A stretch of 64,000 bases of DNA from Tianweitania populi (GCF_014652875.1 NZ_BMZQ01000001.1:930001-994000); one strand, 5' to 3'. Shown: positions 20,145-29,779, counted from the stretch's first letter. The notes: a model not told the origin generated them from the letters alone. Numbers and translations: made by a program.

Positions 20145-20385
20145 GACGGTTTCGATCTGACGATGTTTGCTGCCCAAGATGCCTAGATTCGGCCGCAAGC
20201 GTTAGACGATGATGAACGCCGCGAAAGACCTAAGTCTTTGACATGATTATTGTGACGCGACGGAGCCACCCATTCGTGCCTTGTTGATGCCTCATTGTGC
20301 ATTGCGATAGCGTCGTCGATCGGCTAATCGGACGCGGCGGACGAGCACCATTGTGCCTCCGCGACGATGAACAGCATGGATCAAT

Positions 20386-20517
20386 ATGGACGATCATGAG
20401 CAGAAATCCTGTTGGGGCCTGACGGTCAAAGCAGTTCTTGGCTTTGTCGTGATGATGGCTTTGAGCTGGCTGATCATGGGTGCGGAATCCGGATCGGTGC
20501 TCGCATCAGCGGGTTGA
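20386..20517 (+). CDS. Possible 43-residue single-span membrane peptide
   Basis: A short frame starts MDDHEQKSCWGLTVKAVLGF, continues through VVMMALSWLIM and ends at a TGA at 20515. It has a charged N-terminus and one hydrophobic span (about residues 12-32). There is no strong ribosome binding site. What makes it credible is its position: it sits alone in the gap before sdaA and a strong terminator begins 33 bases after its stop. No family was recognised. The alternative is that this stretch encodes a small RNA. Confidence 0.42.
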   Translation: MDDHEQKSCWGLTVKAVLGFVVMMALSWLIMGAESGSVLASAG

Positions 20518-20550
20518 ACGCAACAAATCTTCGGCAATCGGTTTTTGAAG

Positions 20551-20575
20551 GGGGCGCAGCGATGCGTCCCTTTTT
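20551..20575 (+). terminator. Rho-independent terminator before sdaA
   Basis: An 8-bp stem, GGGGCGCA at 20551-20558 with TGCGTCCC at 20563-20570 (one G-T pair), and a four-base loop is followed directly by five T residues (20571-20575). It faces the plus strand and ends whatever is transcribed upstream, with the 43-residue frame being the only candidate. Confidence 0.82.
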
Positions 20576-20700
20576 CATTGAGCGGCGGCAATGTCGCGTC
20601 CGGATCATGCAAGGTCGGTTGGCAGAAGGTGCGATGCGCTTGGTGAGCGCATGCATTACACTCTCGCAATTGCCTGCGATCAGCACGATATTGAGGCACG

Positions 20701-22104
20701 ATGTTTCTTTCCGTCTTCGACCTCTACAAAATCGGCATTGGCCCTTCGAGCTCGCACACGATGGGCCCGATGACGGCTGCGGCGCGTTTCCTCGATGAGT
20801 TGCAGGGCGGTGATTGGCCTCGTCCGGCAAACGCGAGGGTCAGCCGCCTTGCGGTCAGCCTGCATGGATCGCTGGCGTTTACTGGGGTTGGGCACGGCAC
20901 GGACCGCGCGGTGATTCTCGGCCTCGCCGGCTTCATTCCGACCACGGTGGATCCCGACCAGACAGACACTGTCCTTGAACGTATTGCGATCGAGAAGCGT
21001 GTGCATCCAGCCGGGCACGGCGAGGGCTATCGCTTCGACCCAAAGGCCGATCTGATTCTGGACAAGAAGGTTCCTTTGCCCGGGCATGCCAATGGCATGG
21101 CCTTCAACGCCTTCGATGCCGATGATCGCCTGTTGCTACGGCGTATCTGTTACTCGATCGGCGGCGGCTTTGTGGTTTCCGAAGAAGAGCTGCAGCGCTT
21201 GAAGTCGACATCCGGCTCAGCATCCGGGCCGCGCGTGCCATACCCCTTCCGCAATGCGGCCGAAATGCTGGCAATGGCCAAACGCAGTGGTTTGTCGATT
21301 GCCGAGATGAAGCGCACGAACGAGGAGATTCATCTGTCGCGCGGGGAACTGGATGACGGGCTCGACCGGGTCTGGGGCGCAATGCAGGGCTGCATTGAAC
21401 GCGGCCTGTCCAAGGAAGGCATCATGCCCGGCGGGTTGAAGGTGAAGCGCCGCGCTCGCCAGTTGCATGATCGGTTGCAAGAGGAGTGGCGGCAGAATCG
21501 TCCGAACCCGCTGTTGGCCAATGACTGGCTCTCGATCTACGCAATGGCGGTGAACGAGGAGAATGCCGCAGGCGGGCGTGTAGTGACTGCGCCTACCAAT
21601 GGCGCGGCCGGGGTCGTTCCGGCGGTGATGCGCTACTGGCTGCACTTCTATCCCGAAGCCGATCAGAACGACATCCGCACCTTCCTGCTGACTTCGGCGG
21701 CCGTGGGCGGCATCATCAAGCACAATGCCTCGATCTCTGGCGCGGAAGTCGGGTGCCAGGGTGAGGTGGGTTCCGCGTCAGCCATGGCGGCCGCGGGCCT
21801 GGCTGCGGTGATGGGCGGCACGCCGGAGCAGATTGAAAACGCCGCTGAGATCGCGCTGGAGCATCACCTCGGCATGACCTGCGACCCCGTGGGCGGCTTG
21901 GTGCAGGTGCCCTGCATCGAGCGCAACGCACTGGGGGCGGTAAAGGCAGTCACAGCCGCATCACTAGCGATCAAAGGCGACGGTACGCATTTCGTGCCGC
22001 TTGATGCAGCGATCGAGACGATGCGCCAGACCGGCCTCGACATGAACGAGCGCTACAAGGAAACCAGCCAGGGCGGTCTCGCCGTCAACGTGGTGGAGTG
22101 CTGA
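20701..22104 (+). CDS. sdaA: L-serine ammonia-lyase (iron-sulfur type)
   Basis: 467 residues, one-chain form with beta domain then alpha domain. The N-terminus has the family signature [12 protein letters not shown]. Cysteines for the catalytic [4Fe-4S] cluster lie in [16 protein letters not shown], in TCDPVGG and in VPCIERN. The enzyme deaminates L-serine to pyruvate and ammonia. It begins about 125 bp after a terminator, so it has its own promoter. An inverted repeat (GTGGAG/CTCCAC, 22122-22140) lies just after its stop but lacks a T-run. Confidence 0.95.
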   Translation: MFLSVFDLYKIGIGPSSSHTMGPMTAAARFLDELQGGDWPRPANARVSRLAVSLHGSLAFTGVGHGTDRAVILGLAGFIPTTVDPDQTDTVLERIAIEKRVHPAGHGEGYRFDPKADLILDKKVPLPGHANGMAFNAFDADDRLLLRRICYSIGGGFVVSEEELQRLKSTSGSASGPRVPYPFRNAAEMLAMAKRSGLSIAEMKRTNEEIHLSRGELDDGLDRVWGAMQGCIERGLSKEGIMPGGLKVKRRARQLHDRLQEEWRQNRPNPLLANDWLSIYAMAVNEENAAGGRVVTAPTNGAAGVVPAVMRYWLHFYPEADQNDIRTFLLTSAAVGGIIKHNASISGAEVGCQGEVGSASAMAAAGLAAVMGGTPEQIENAAEIALEHHLGMTCDPVGGLVQVPCIERNALGAVKAVTAASLAIKGDGTHFVPLDAAIETMRQTGLDMNERYKETSQGGLAVNVVEC

Positions 22105-22177
22105 TCTTCCGCTGCGTCCCTGTGGAGAACCTTGCTCCACCGATTTGATGCCACAATTGGCAGGCGTATGAAGCGGC

Positions 22178-22609
22178 ATGGCTCTCCACATCCTGAAGCT
22201 TTGCGTCGGCGTCGATACGGTTGAAGACCTTGAAGCCTGGATTGCACACATCCGCGCCGACCGCGCGCGCGATGGGCACGAGCATCATTTCCATACGACT
22301 CGCATGGTGCCCCAGCGCAAGCCGGAGATCCTTGAAGGCGGGTCGATCTACTGGGTTATCAAAGGCACCGTGCAATGCCGACAGCGCTTGGTCGGCATCG
22401 AACCCTTCACTGATGGTCAAGGTATCGGCCGTTGCCGCTTGATGCTCGACCCAGAAGTTGTGCGCACGCACTGGCAGCCTCGCCGGCCATTTCAGGGCTG
22501 GCGCTATCTCAAGCCGGATGATGCGCCTGAGGACCTCGGTGGGTCTAACGTGCTGGCCGAAATGCCGCCTAAGCTGCGGCTGGAGCTGGCTGAGCTGGGG
22601 CTGCTTTAG
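22178..22609 (+). CDS. DUF1489 family protein
   Basis: 143 residues, soluble, His- and Arg-rich. HILKLCVGVDTVEDLEAW at the start, then FHTTRMVPQRKPEILEGGS, YWVIKGTVQCRQRLVGIE and WQPRRPFQGWRYL, form the DUF1489 pattern found across alphaproteobacteria. Function is unknown. It follows sdaA by 73 bp in the same direction and may be read from the same transcript. Confidence 0.87.
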   Translation: MALHILKLCVGVDTVEDLEAWIAHIRADRARDGHEHHFHTTRMVPQRKPEILEGGSIYWVIKGTVQCRQRLVGIEPFTDGQGIGRCRLMLDPEVVRTHWQPRRPFQGWRYLKPDDAPEDLGGSNVLAEMPPKLRLELAELGLL

Positions 22610-22836
22610 TCCTCCAGGAACTGCCTTCTCCAAGATCAAACAAGATTGAACGGGCCGATCCGGCGATCTCTCGCTCTTGCCTCCTGCCGCCCGCCGTCTC
22701 ATCTCTTGGGGATGAGCACGAGCACACAGGCCGGGACTATCTGGCAGCTTGATCCATCCGGCGGTTCAGACCCGAATGATCCTGCAGATGCCGCTGGGCG
22801 ATTTGGTATCCTTGTTGAGCGCTTGCGGCGGATCGA

Positions 22837-23535
22837 ATGCCTATGAGCGTCTTGATCGGATTATCAGCGTTCGCCTTGCTCGCCTTGACGACGATCACGC
22901 TGTTGCGGACGGATGCCGGTCGACTCGCGCGTGCAATCCGAATCGGCGGACCCGCCGTGCTGGCCTTCCTCGGTATCGGATTGGTTTTGTTTGGAAGTGC
23001 TGCAGCCGGCGGCATCATGCTGTCGGTGGCTGGCGCATCGTTCCTGGCAGGCCAGCGCGGAAAAAACCGCAAGGCGCTAACGGGGCGTCGTTCGATTGTC
23101 CGGACCGCTGCGCTCGAAATGGAGCTTGATCATGATAGCGGAGCGCTTGAAGGACAGGCGCTTGCCGGGACCTACGAAGGACAGCTCCTCGGCACTTTGG
23201 ATCTGACTGCCCTGCTTGTTTTGTTCAAGGAGATTCGCAGCGACAGTGAAAGCGTTCGCCTTCTAGAAGCGTATCTTGATAGCCGAGTCGCCGCATGGCG
23301 CCTGCACATGAAGCCGGACATGGACACGCGGGCTGGACGCACGCCAGGAGCGGGCACCATGAGCAAGGAGGAGGCCTACAAGATCCTTGGTCTTGAAGCG
23401 ACTGCGACCACGGCTGACATCCGCCATGCTCATCGCCGCCTGATGCAGCGGCTGCATCCCGACCGCGGCGGCTCGACCTTCCTGGCCGCGCGGATCAACG
23501 AAGCGAAGGACGTCCTGCTCTCTCACCATAACTAA
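22837..23535 (+). CDS. Membrane-anchored J-domain protein
   Basis: 232 residues. Two N-terminal hydrophobic segments (about 3-20 and 35-70), a cytoplasmic linker and a C-terminal J domain (about 175-232) that starts [18 protein letters not shown] and carries HPD in [10 protein letters not shown]. This order, with the J domain at the end, recalls the mitochondrial import co-chaperone Tim14/Pam18 and its bacterial relatives. It should stimulate DnaK at the inner membrane. No partner gene is next to it. Start could be ATG 22837 or 22843. Confidence 0.85.
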   Translation: MPMSVLIGLSAFALLALTTITLLRTDAGRLARAIRIGGPAVLAFLGIGLVLFGSAAAGGIMLSVAGASFLAGQRGKNRKALTGRRSIVRTAALEMELDHDSGALEGQALAGTYEGQLLGTLDLTALLVLFKEIRSDSESVRLLEAYLDSRVAAWRLHMKPDMDTRAGRTPGAGTMSKEEAYKILGLEATATTADIRHAHRRLMQRLHPDRGGSTFLAARINEAKDVLLSHHN

Positions 23536-23561
23536 ATTCCATCAACGCGATACAAAGAGGG

Positions 23562-23584
23562 AGCCGGCAACAGACCGGCTGTTG
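23562..23584. terminator. Weak hairpin between convergent J-protein and carboxypeptidase genes
   Basis: AGCCGG at 23562-23567 can pair with CCGGCT at 23575-23580, and CAACAG at 23568-23573 can instead pair with CTGTTG at 23579-23584. The two hairpins exclude each other. Neither is followed by a proper T-run, so termination here is only a possibility. Confidence 0.3.
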
Positions 23585-23596
23585 TTCCAAGAGGGT

Positions 23597-24997
23597 CTAC
23601 TGCTCGATGGCGTAGCAGGGGATCTGCTTCTTCTTCAGGGCGCTGCAGGTTTCCCATGCCTCGTCCTTGGAACCGTAGCCGCCGAAGCGGGCGCGGTAGT
23701 AAGTGGTGCCACCCTTGGTGAAGGTTTCGGTAAAGGCGGCGTCGGCCGAGAGGATGCCGGTCGCCTTGCTGGCGATCCGCGACAGGGTCGACTGTGCTTC
23801 GCCAGCCGAAGTCAGCGAGGCAACCTGGATGGCCCAGCCGGCACTCCGCGAGTTGGTGTTGGCCTGAATGGAAGCCACAGACGAGGTGGAAGCCGTAGCG
23901 ACGGGGTCGATCGAGGCCGCAACGACAGCGGCGGAACGCGCGACGCTTTCCTTCAAACGAGCCGTCTTTTCGGTTTCCACCGATGCAACCTGAAGATCCG
24001 GTTTCACCTTGGCTTCCGCCAGAACCTGCTCAACCACGGAGGCGCCTGGACGATCGATGGGCATCGGCGCATCTGTGTGCGGAAGCGCTGCGGCATAGGC
24101 CTGAACAACCGGTTCGTCGGTGTTGCCACGGGCGACCAAAAGACCGGTGCTGCGGGTTGATGCCTTGGGCAGGTAGGTCTTGATCAGCTGCGCCATCTGG
24201 TTATCGCGTGCCGCACCAGAAGTGCCGCCCATGACAACGGCAACCAGCTTGCGATCACCATCCTTGATTGAGGTCACGAGGTTGAAGCCCGACGCGTTGA
24301 CGTAGCCGGTCTTGATGCCGTCGACGCCCTTGATGCGGCCGAGCAGGCGATTGTGACCGTTGATGGTCTGCTTGCCGAGCTTGAAGGAGGTCGTGGAGAA
24401 ATAAGGGTAATACTTCGCATGATGCTCGCGCAGCGCAATGCCGAGGGTCGCCATGTCGCGTGCGGTGGTGCGCTGATTGGGGTCCGGAAGGCCCGAAGCG
24501 TTGCGGAAGGTGGTGTTGTCCATGCCGAGGCTGCGGGCCTTGGCGGTCATCATACGGGCGAAGTTCGCCTCAGTGCCGCCGATCAGCTCACCAAGGGCTG
24601 CAGCCGCGTCATTTGCCGACTTGGTGATCAGCGAAAGGATCGCTTCTTCAACTGTCACCGAACCGCCCGGACGGATGCCGATCTTCGTGGGCGGACGCGC
24701 AGCAGCATATTTGGAAAAGGGAACGCGCGAATCGAGCCGAATGCGGCCGGCCTTCAGCGCGTCGAAAACGAGATAAAGCGTCATCATCTTGGTCAGCGAC
24801 GCGGGATAACGCGAACCGTCTGCGCTGGACGAATACAGCGTCTTGCCGGTGTTCGCATCCACGACGATCGCGGCATAGCGAGGATTGGAAGCAGCCTGTG
24901 CAGCAGCGGCTCCCAACGACAGCACGGTCAACGCGACCAGTGTTGCCTTGGCAGTTTGGCAGAAAGCGGAGAGGAGGCTTGCCGGTGTCTGACGCAC
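23597..24997 (-). CDS. D-alanyl-D-alanine carboxypeptidase with SPOR domain
   Basis: 466 residues. A signal peptide ends near ...AAAQAASNP (about 36). The penicillin-binding core has the three motifs: SLTK (nucleophile Ser in PASLTKMMT, about 67), SAN (ITKSANDAAAA) and KTG (DGIKTGYVNA). The C-terminal part, from about residue 390, is a SPOR domain (WAIQVASLTSAGEAQSTLSR and onwards), which binds denuded peptidoglycan at the septum. So the enzyme trims pentapeptide stems and is likely recruited to the division site. It diverges from clpS across 313 bp. Confidence 0.93.
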   Translation of the reverse strand: MRQTPASLLSAFCQTAKATLVALTVLSLGAAAAQAASNPRYAAIVVDANTGKTLYSSSADGSRYPASLTKMMTLYLVFDALKAGRIRLDSRVPFSKYAAARPPTKIGIRPGGSVTVEEAILSLITKSANDAAAALGELIGGTEANFARMMTAKARSLGMDNTTFRNASGLPDPNQRTTARDMATLGIALREHHAKYYPYFSTTSFKLGKQTINGHNRLLGRIKGVDGIKTGYVNASGFNLVTSIKDGDRKLVAVVMGGTSGAARDNQMAQLIKTYLPKASTRSTGLLVARGNTDEPVVQAYAAALPHTDAPMPIDRPGASVVEQVLAEAKVKPDLQVASVETEKTARLKESVARSAAVVAASIDPVATASTSSVASIQANTNSRSAGWAIQVASLTSAGEAQSTLSRIASKATGILSADAAFTETFTKGGTTYYRARFGGYGSKDEAWETCSALKKKQIPCYAIEQ

Positions 24998-25310
24998 GGA
25001 TACACCCTTCGGTTAGTCTTTTGATTGGCGGGCGTGGCCGAAATGTCAGCCACAAGAAAATACGCTAGAGGCAGGTGGTTACGAAAGCCTTTAGGGTAAC
25101 CGGATCGTTGACGCGTTCTGACGGTTTAAAGTCGAATTGCGCTCCAACCCTCGTTTCGACCTGTTCGTGTCAGGAGTGAGTTGCCATCTGCCAGAGAAGC
25201 ATGACGCCGGGGCAGAGCCCGTATTGTCAGCGCAAAAGAAGGTCTTAAAATCGTACGTCTTCGCACCTACATTCGGATTGAGCGATAGACAGGACTCAGG
25301 GGCATAGCGC
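24998..25310. other. Intergenic region between carboxypeptidase gene and clpS
   Basis: No frame, RNA gene or known element is seen. Two short inverted repeats are present: GTGGC/GCCAC (25034-25053) and GGTTAC/GTAACC (25077-25101). They could be operator sites for the divergent promoters that must lie here, but each has arms of only five or six bases and may be chance. Confidence 0.4.
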
Positions 25311-25676
25311 GTGACGATGGGTGGGAACGCCGAGCGGCGTTTGGCACGAATGCAGGCACAAGACAGCGGCAACGGGCCGGGTCGCAGCACTGCGGTTATT
25401 ACCCGCACGCGTGCCAAGACAAAGAAGCCCAATCTCTACCGGGTCCTGATCCTCAACGACGACTACACGCCGATGGACTTCGTCGTCCATATTCTCGAGC
25501 GGTTCTTCCAGAAGGACCAGGAGGCGGCGACCCGCATCATGCTTCACGTCCATAATCACGGCGTGGGTGAATGTGGGGTCTATACTTTCGAGGTGGCCGA
25601 GACCAAAGTGTCACAGGTCATGGACTTTGCCCGTCAGCACCAGCATCCGCTGCAATGCGTGATGGAGAAGAAGTGA
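25311..25676 (+). CDS. clpS: ClpAP adaptor ClpS
   Basis: 121 residues. The adaptor core begins about residue 42 with [20 protein letters not shown], and has [19 protein letters not shown] further on, all typical of ClpS. The Asn-Asp pair in NDDYTPMD lines the pocket that binds N-degron residues. A longer, basic and disordered N-terminus (about 40 residues) is usual in the main rhizobial form. The start is GTG 25311; ATG 25317 is equally possible. clpA begins eight bases after its stop, so they form an operon. Confidence 0.94.
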   Translation: MTMGGNAERRLARMQAQDSGNGPGRSTAVITRTRAKTKKPNLYRVLILNDDYTPMDFVVHILERFFQKDQEAATRIMLHVHNHGVGECGVYTFEVAETKVSQVMDFARQHQHPLQCVMEKK

Positions 25677-25684
25677 GGTACTAA

Positions 25685-28138
25685 ATGCCGGCTTTCTCCC
25701 AAGGCCTAGAAAAGGCGCTTCACCAGGCGCTTACATTCGCGAACGAGCGGCATCATGAATATGCCACGCTCGAGCATCTGCTGTTGGCGCTGATCGACGA
25801 TGGCGATGCGGCGGCCGTGATGCGGGCGTGCAACGTCGATGTCGACGATCTCAAGCAGACGGTGCTGACCTATATCGACACCGAACTCGACAATCTAATT
25901 ACTGGTTATGACGAGGACTCCAAGCCGACGGCCGGGTTCCAGCGCGTCATCCAACGCGCCGTCATTCACGTTCAATCATCCGGCCGGGAGGAAGTCTCCG
26001 GCGCCAACGTGCTCGTTGCGATCTTTGCCGAGCGCGAAAGCCATGCCGCGTACTTCCTGCAGGAACAGCAGATGACCCGTTACGACGCGGTCAATTACAT
26101 CAGCCACGGCATTGCCAAGCGGGCAGGGGCAAGTGAGTCGCGTCCGCCTAGGGGTGCCGAGGATGAGCAGACCGGTGCTCCGGGTGCTGAGGGCGAAGAG
26201 GGCGGCAAGAAAAAGCAGCAGCAGGATGCGCTGACGGCTTACTGCGTCAACCTCAACGTGAAAGCCAAGGGCGGCAAGATCGATCCACTGATCGGCCGCG
26301 AAAACGAGATCAACCGGACCATCCAGGTCCTGTGCCGCCGTTCCAAGAACAACCCGCTTTATGTGGGTGATCCCGGCGTCGGCAAGACGGCCATTGCCGA
26401 AGGTCTTGCCAAGCGGATCGTTGAGGGCAAGGTGCCGAGCGCGCTTGCCGACGCCACGATCTTCTCGCTGGACATGGGCACGCTGCTGGCCGGCACGCGC
26501 TATCGCGGCGACTTCGAGGAGCGGCTGAAGCAGGTCGTGAAGGAACTCGAAGAGTATCCGGGCGCCGTGCTGTTCATCGATGAGATCCACACCGTGATTG
26601 GTGCTGGCGCAACGTCGGGTGGCGCGATGGACGCCTCGAACCTCTTGAAGCCGGCTTTGTCGTCGGGAGCGATCCGCTGCATAGGCTCGACCACCTATAA
26701 GGAGTTCCGGCAATTCTTCGAAAAGGATCGTGCGCTCGTGCGCCGGTTCCAGAAGATCGACGTGAACGAGCCGACGGTGGATGACACGATCGCCATCATG
26801 AAGGGTCTGCGACCCTATTATGAGGACTTCCATAAGGTGAAGTTCACCTCCGACGCGATCAAGGCGGCGGTGGAGCTGTCGGCTCGCTACATCAACGACC
26901 GCAAGCTGCCGGACAAGGCGATCGACGTGATCGACGAAACCGGTGCGTCACAGATGCTGCTACCGGAAAACAAGCGCAAGAAGACGATCACCGTAAAGGA
27001 GATCGAAGCCACGATCGCTACCATGGCGCGCATTCCGCCCAAGACGGTTTCGGCCGACGACGAGCAGGTGCTGGCCGGGCTGGAAGTCGAACTCAAGCGC
27101 GTGGTCTATGGTCAGGACACAGCGATCACCGCTTTGTCTTCGGCGATCAAGCTTGCTCGTGCAGGCCTGCGCGAACCGGAGAAGCCGATTGGTTCCTACC
27201 TGTTCTCGGGTCCGACGGGTGTCGGCAAGACCGAAGTGGCCAAGCAGTTGGCAGCGTCGCTCGGCTGCGAGCTGCTGCGCTTCGACATGTCGGAATATAT
27301 GGAGCGTCACACGGTCAGCCGTTTGATCGGCGCGCCTCCCGGCTATGTCGGCTTCGACCAGGGCGGCCTGCTGACCGATGGCGTCGATCAGCATCCGCAT
27401 TGCGTGCTGTTGCTCGACGAGATCGAGAAGGCGCATCCAGATCTGTTCAATATCCTTTTGCAGGTCATGGATCATGGACAACTTACGGATCACAACGGCA
27501 AGAAGATCGACTTCCGCAACGTGATCCTGATCATGACCACAAATGCGGGTGCGGCTGATGCGGCGCGTGCAGCGATCGGCTTCGGCTCTTCGAAGCGCGA
27601 AGGCGACGATGTGGAAGCGATCAATCGCCTGTTCACGCCGGAGTTCCGCAACCGCCTCGATGCGATCATCCCGTTCGGTTCGCTGCCGGTGCCGGTGATC
27701 CACCAGGTCGTGCAGAAGTTCGTGATGCAGTTGGAATCGCAGCTGTCCGAGCGTGGCGTCACCTTCGACCTTTCGGAAGAGGCCATCGCCTGGTTGGCTG
27801 ACAAGGGCTATGATGAACGCATGGGCGCGCGTCCGCTTGGGCGCGTGATCCAGGAGAACATCAAGAAGCCGCTGGCGGATGAAGTTCTGTTCGGCAAGCT
27901 GAAGAACGGCGGCACGGTTCGTGTCTCGGTCGAGGATGCCGATGGCAAGAAGAGCCTGAAGCTGGAAACGCTGGCTGGCGAGCTGCCGGTCAAGCCGAAG
28001 AAGGAAGCTGAAGCGAAGGCACCCAAGCGGGCAAGGAAGCCTGTGGCAAAGAAGGACGTCCCGCAGGAAATGCCGGAAGACGAAAAGAAGTCGCCTGGCA
28101 AGCGCAGCCTCGTTCCACAGCTTCCACGCAAGAACTAA
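25685..28138 (+). CDS. clpA: ATP-dependent Clp protease ATP-binding subunit ClpA
   Basis: 817 residues. A Clp N-domain (about 1-145), an acidic linker (GAEDEQTGAPGAEGEEGG), then two AAA+ modules with Walker A sites GDPGVGKTAI and GPTGVGKTEV and Walker B sites FIDEIH and LLDEIEKAH. The absence of the long middle coiled coil distinguishes it from ClpB. The C-terminal tail of about 50 residues is rich in Lys and Pro (KRARKPVAKKDVP), longer than in E. coli. ClpA unfolds substrates for ClpP, with ClpS choosing N-degron proteins. A strong terminator follows. Confidence 0.97.
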   Translation: MPAFSQGLEKALHQALTFANERHHEYATLEHLLLALIDDGDAAAVMRACNVDVDDLKQTVLTYIDTELDNLITGYDEDSKPTAGFQRVIQRAVIHVQSSGREEVSGANVLVAIFAERESHAAYFLQEQQMTRYDAVNYISHGIAKRAGASESRPPRGAEDEQTGAPGAEGEEGGKKKQQQDALTAYCVNLNVKAKGGKIDPLIGRENEINRTIQVLCRRSKNNPLYVGDPGVGKTAIAEGLAKRIVEGKVPSALADATIFSLDMGTLLAGTRYRGDFEERLKQVVKELEEYPGAVLFIDEIHTVIGAGATSGGAMDASNLLKPALSSGAIRCIGSTTYKEFRQFFEKDRALVRRFQKIDVNEPTVDDTIAIMKGLRPYYEDFHKVKFTSDAIKAAVELSARYINDRKLPDKAIDVIDETGASQMLLPENKRKKTITVKEIEATIATMARIPPKTVSADDEQVLAGLEVELKRVVYGQDTAITALSSAIKLARAGLREPEKPIGSYLFSGPTGVGKTEVAKQLAASLGCELLRFDMSEYMERHTVSRLIGAPPGYVGFDQGGLLTDGVDQHPHCVLLLDEIEKAHPDLFNILLQVMDHGQLTDHNGKKIDFRNVILIMTTNAGAADAARAAIGFGSSKREGDDVEAINRLFTPEFRNRLDAIIPFGSLPVPVIHQVVQKFVMQLESQLSERGVTFDLSEEAIAWLADKGYDERMGARPLGRVIQENIKKPLADEVLFGKLKNGGTVRVSVEDADGKKSLKLETLAGELPVKPKKEAEAKAPKRARKPVAKKDVPQEMPEDEKKSPGKRSLVPQLPRKN

Positions 28139-28162
28139 GCTTCGCATCCTCTATACAAAGTC

Positions 28163-28197
28163 AAAGCGCGCGGATCACACCGCGCGCTTTTTGTTTT
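28163..28197 (+). terminator. Rho-independent terminator of clpSA
   Basis: An 11-bp perfect stem (28163-28173 with 28180-28190, mainly GCGCGCGG/CCGCGCGC) and a six-base loop, followed by TT-G-TTTTT. It lies 25 bases after the clpA stop. Confidence 0.93.
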
Positions 28198-28272
28198 TGC
28201 AGCCGATCCTGCATGGTGCAGTTGAAGACGAACATGTCATACAGGACCACAAGCAACTATATAGGATGAGGC

Positions 28273-29010
28273 ATGGAGGCTCTGGACGAAGCGCGTGAAG
28301 ATGCCGCCTTTCGCTGGTATCTTCGGGGCGTAAGAACAGCCTATTCCATCCCCGGCTTCATTCTGATGAGTTCCTTCGTCGGCTTCAGCGCTTTGGCCAA
28401 AGCCGCCGGGGTCGGGCTGTGGGCGAGCGTGTTCATGACGGGGATCGTCTGGGCCTTGCCTGCACAGGTCGTGCTCGTCGGCGCGATCATTGCCGGCAAC
28501 TCGCTGGCAGCGGCCGTTTTTGCCGTGGCGTTGTCCTCGGTGCGCCTGACGCCAATGGTGGTGGCGATCGTCCCTGAGATGCGCGGACCGCGAACGCGTC
28601 CGATCACCCTTTACCTTCTGTCCCACTTCGTGGCCGTCACGTCTTGGGTGCTGGCCATGGCAAAGCTGCCGGACGTGCCACCGGCCAGACGAACTGCCTT
28701 CTACTTCGGCCTGGGTTCGACGCTGACGCTCAGCAATATGGTTGTGGTCGGAAGTGTTTATGTCTTGGCCGACACACTGCCGCGCGAGATATCGGCTGCG
28801 CTGTTCATGCTGACGCCCATGTATTTCCTCACCTCGCTTTGGGGATCGGCCCGGGAATGGGCGACCAATCTGGCTATGGTGTTTGGCATCGTGCTTGGCC
28901 CGATCGCGCATGTCCTTGCGCCGAGCTTCGACCTGCTGATCGCCGGGTTCGGCGGAGGCATCGGCGCATATGTCATCTATCGTCTCGCGCATCGGAGACG
29001 AACGGCGTGA
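28273..29010 (+). CDS. azlC: AzlC family branched-chain amino acid exporter, large subunit
   Basis: 245 residues with about seven hydrophobic segments. The family signature appears in YSIPGFILMSSFVGFSALAK and in the ALSSVRLTPMVVAIVP loop. AzlC with AzlD forms an exporter that removes branched-chain amino acids or analogues such as azaleucine. The stop codon overlaps the GTG start of azlD by four bases (GTGA), so the subunits are translationally coupled. It starts about 75 bp after the clpSA terminator. Confidence 0.9.
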   Translation: MEALDEAREDAAFRWYLRGVRTAYSIPGFILMSSFVGFSALAKAAGVGLWASVFMTGIVWALPAQVVLVGAIIAGNSLAAAVFAVALSSVRLTPMVVAIVPEMRGPRTRPITLYLLSHFVAVTSWVLAMAKLPDVPPARRTAFYFGLGSTLTLSNMVVVGSVYVLADTLPREISAALFMLTPMYFLTSLWGSAREWATNLAMVFGIVLGPIAHVLAPSFDLLIAGFGGGIGAYVIYRLAHRRRTA

Positions 29011-29354
29011 GTTACTTCTCTAATGACGCGTGGTGGTGGCCGTTTTTCTTCATCCTGATTGCAGGATGGCTCGCGACCGATGCCTGGCGATACCTCGGCG
29101 TTTATCTGGGCGGCCGGATCCGCGATGACTCCGAGATGCTTGTTCTCGTTCGCGCGATCGCAACGGCGCTGGTTGCGGCCGTGATCGGCAATCTCATCCT
29201 GTTTCCCTCAGGAGAGCTGGCATCCACGCCGGCAGCGCTGCGTATCGGAGCCGCAGTGGCGGGGTTCGCCGCTTATCATATAGCCCGCAAGACGGTGATC
29301 GTCGGCATTATCGTAGCCGAGGCAATCCTTCTTGCGGGCCTTTACGCTCTTTAG
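29007..29354 (+). CDS. azlD: AzlD family branched-chain amino acid exporter, small subunit
   Basis: 115 residues with four hydrophobic segments, starting at GTG 29007 inside the azlC stop. WPFFFILIAGWLATDAWRYL and the ending AAYHIARKTVIVGIIVAEAI fit AzlD. It is needed with AzlC for export. Its stop overlaps by four bases the stop of the HIT gene on the other strand. Confidence 0.87.
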   Translation: MSYFSNDAWWWPFFFILIAGWLATDAWRYLGVYLGGRIRDDSEMLVLVRAIATALVAAVIGNLILFPSGELASTPAALRIGAAVAGFAAYHIARKTVIVGIIVAEAILLAGLYAL

Positions 29355-29779
29355 TTTCCAAGAACGCCGATCATCTTCTCGGCGTTTACCGCAAGCACGT
29401 CGGACTTTTCCATCGTCCCGCTATGCGGCTTCAGAGCAACGCCTTCAAAGCGCGGAATGATGTGAAAATGAAGATGATACACGGACTGGCCGGCCGCCGG
29501 TTCGTTGAACTGCTCGATCGTCACGCCATCCGCATCGAAGGCCTTCAGGGCGGCCTTGGCGACATGCTGAACCGTCTGGATCAGTGTGGCGAGATCGCCG
29601 GCGGCGATGTCGAGCAGGTTACGTGCCGATGCCTTGGGGATTACGACACAATGACCTTCGCCGCGCGGCATGATGTCCATGAAGGCGAAGCTGTGATCGT
29701 CCTCGTAGATCCGGTGAGCCGGCAGGTCGCCACGCAGGATCTTTGCGAAGATGTTGTTGGCATCATAAGCGGCGGTCAT
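29351..29779 (-). CDS. HIT family protein
   Basis: 142 residues from ATG 29779, which has GAGGG seven bases upstream; an ATG ten codons earlier lacks one. The protein carries IFAKILRGDLPAHRIYEDD and the histidine triad HLHFHIIPRF (about 95-104), with the middle His as nucleophile. HIT proteins hydrolyse nucleotidyl-amidates such as adenosine phosphoramidate or dinucleoside polyphosphates. Length and motif fit the Hint-like branch. Confidence 0.93.
   Translation of the reverse strand: MTAAYDANNIFAKILRGDLPAHRIYEDDHSFAFMDIMPRGEGHCVVIPKASARNLLDIAAGDLATLIQTVQHVAKAALKAFDADGVTIEQFNEPAAGQSVYHLHFHIIPRFEGVALKPHSGTMEKSDVLAVNAEKMIGVLGN

Noticed and set aside
22646-22846. 66-codon frame upstream of the J-protein
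   Set aside because: No ribosome binding site or motif, and it overlaps the J-protein start.
26960-28147. 395-codon frame antisense to clpA
   Set aside because: Composition rich in Arg, His and Gln with no motif; clpA motifs on the plus strand are complete.
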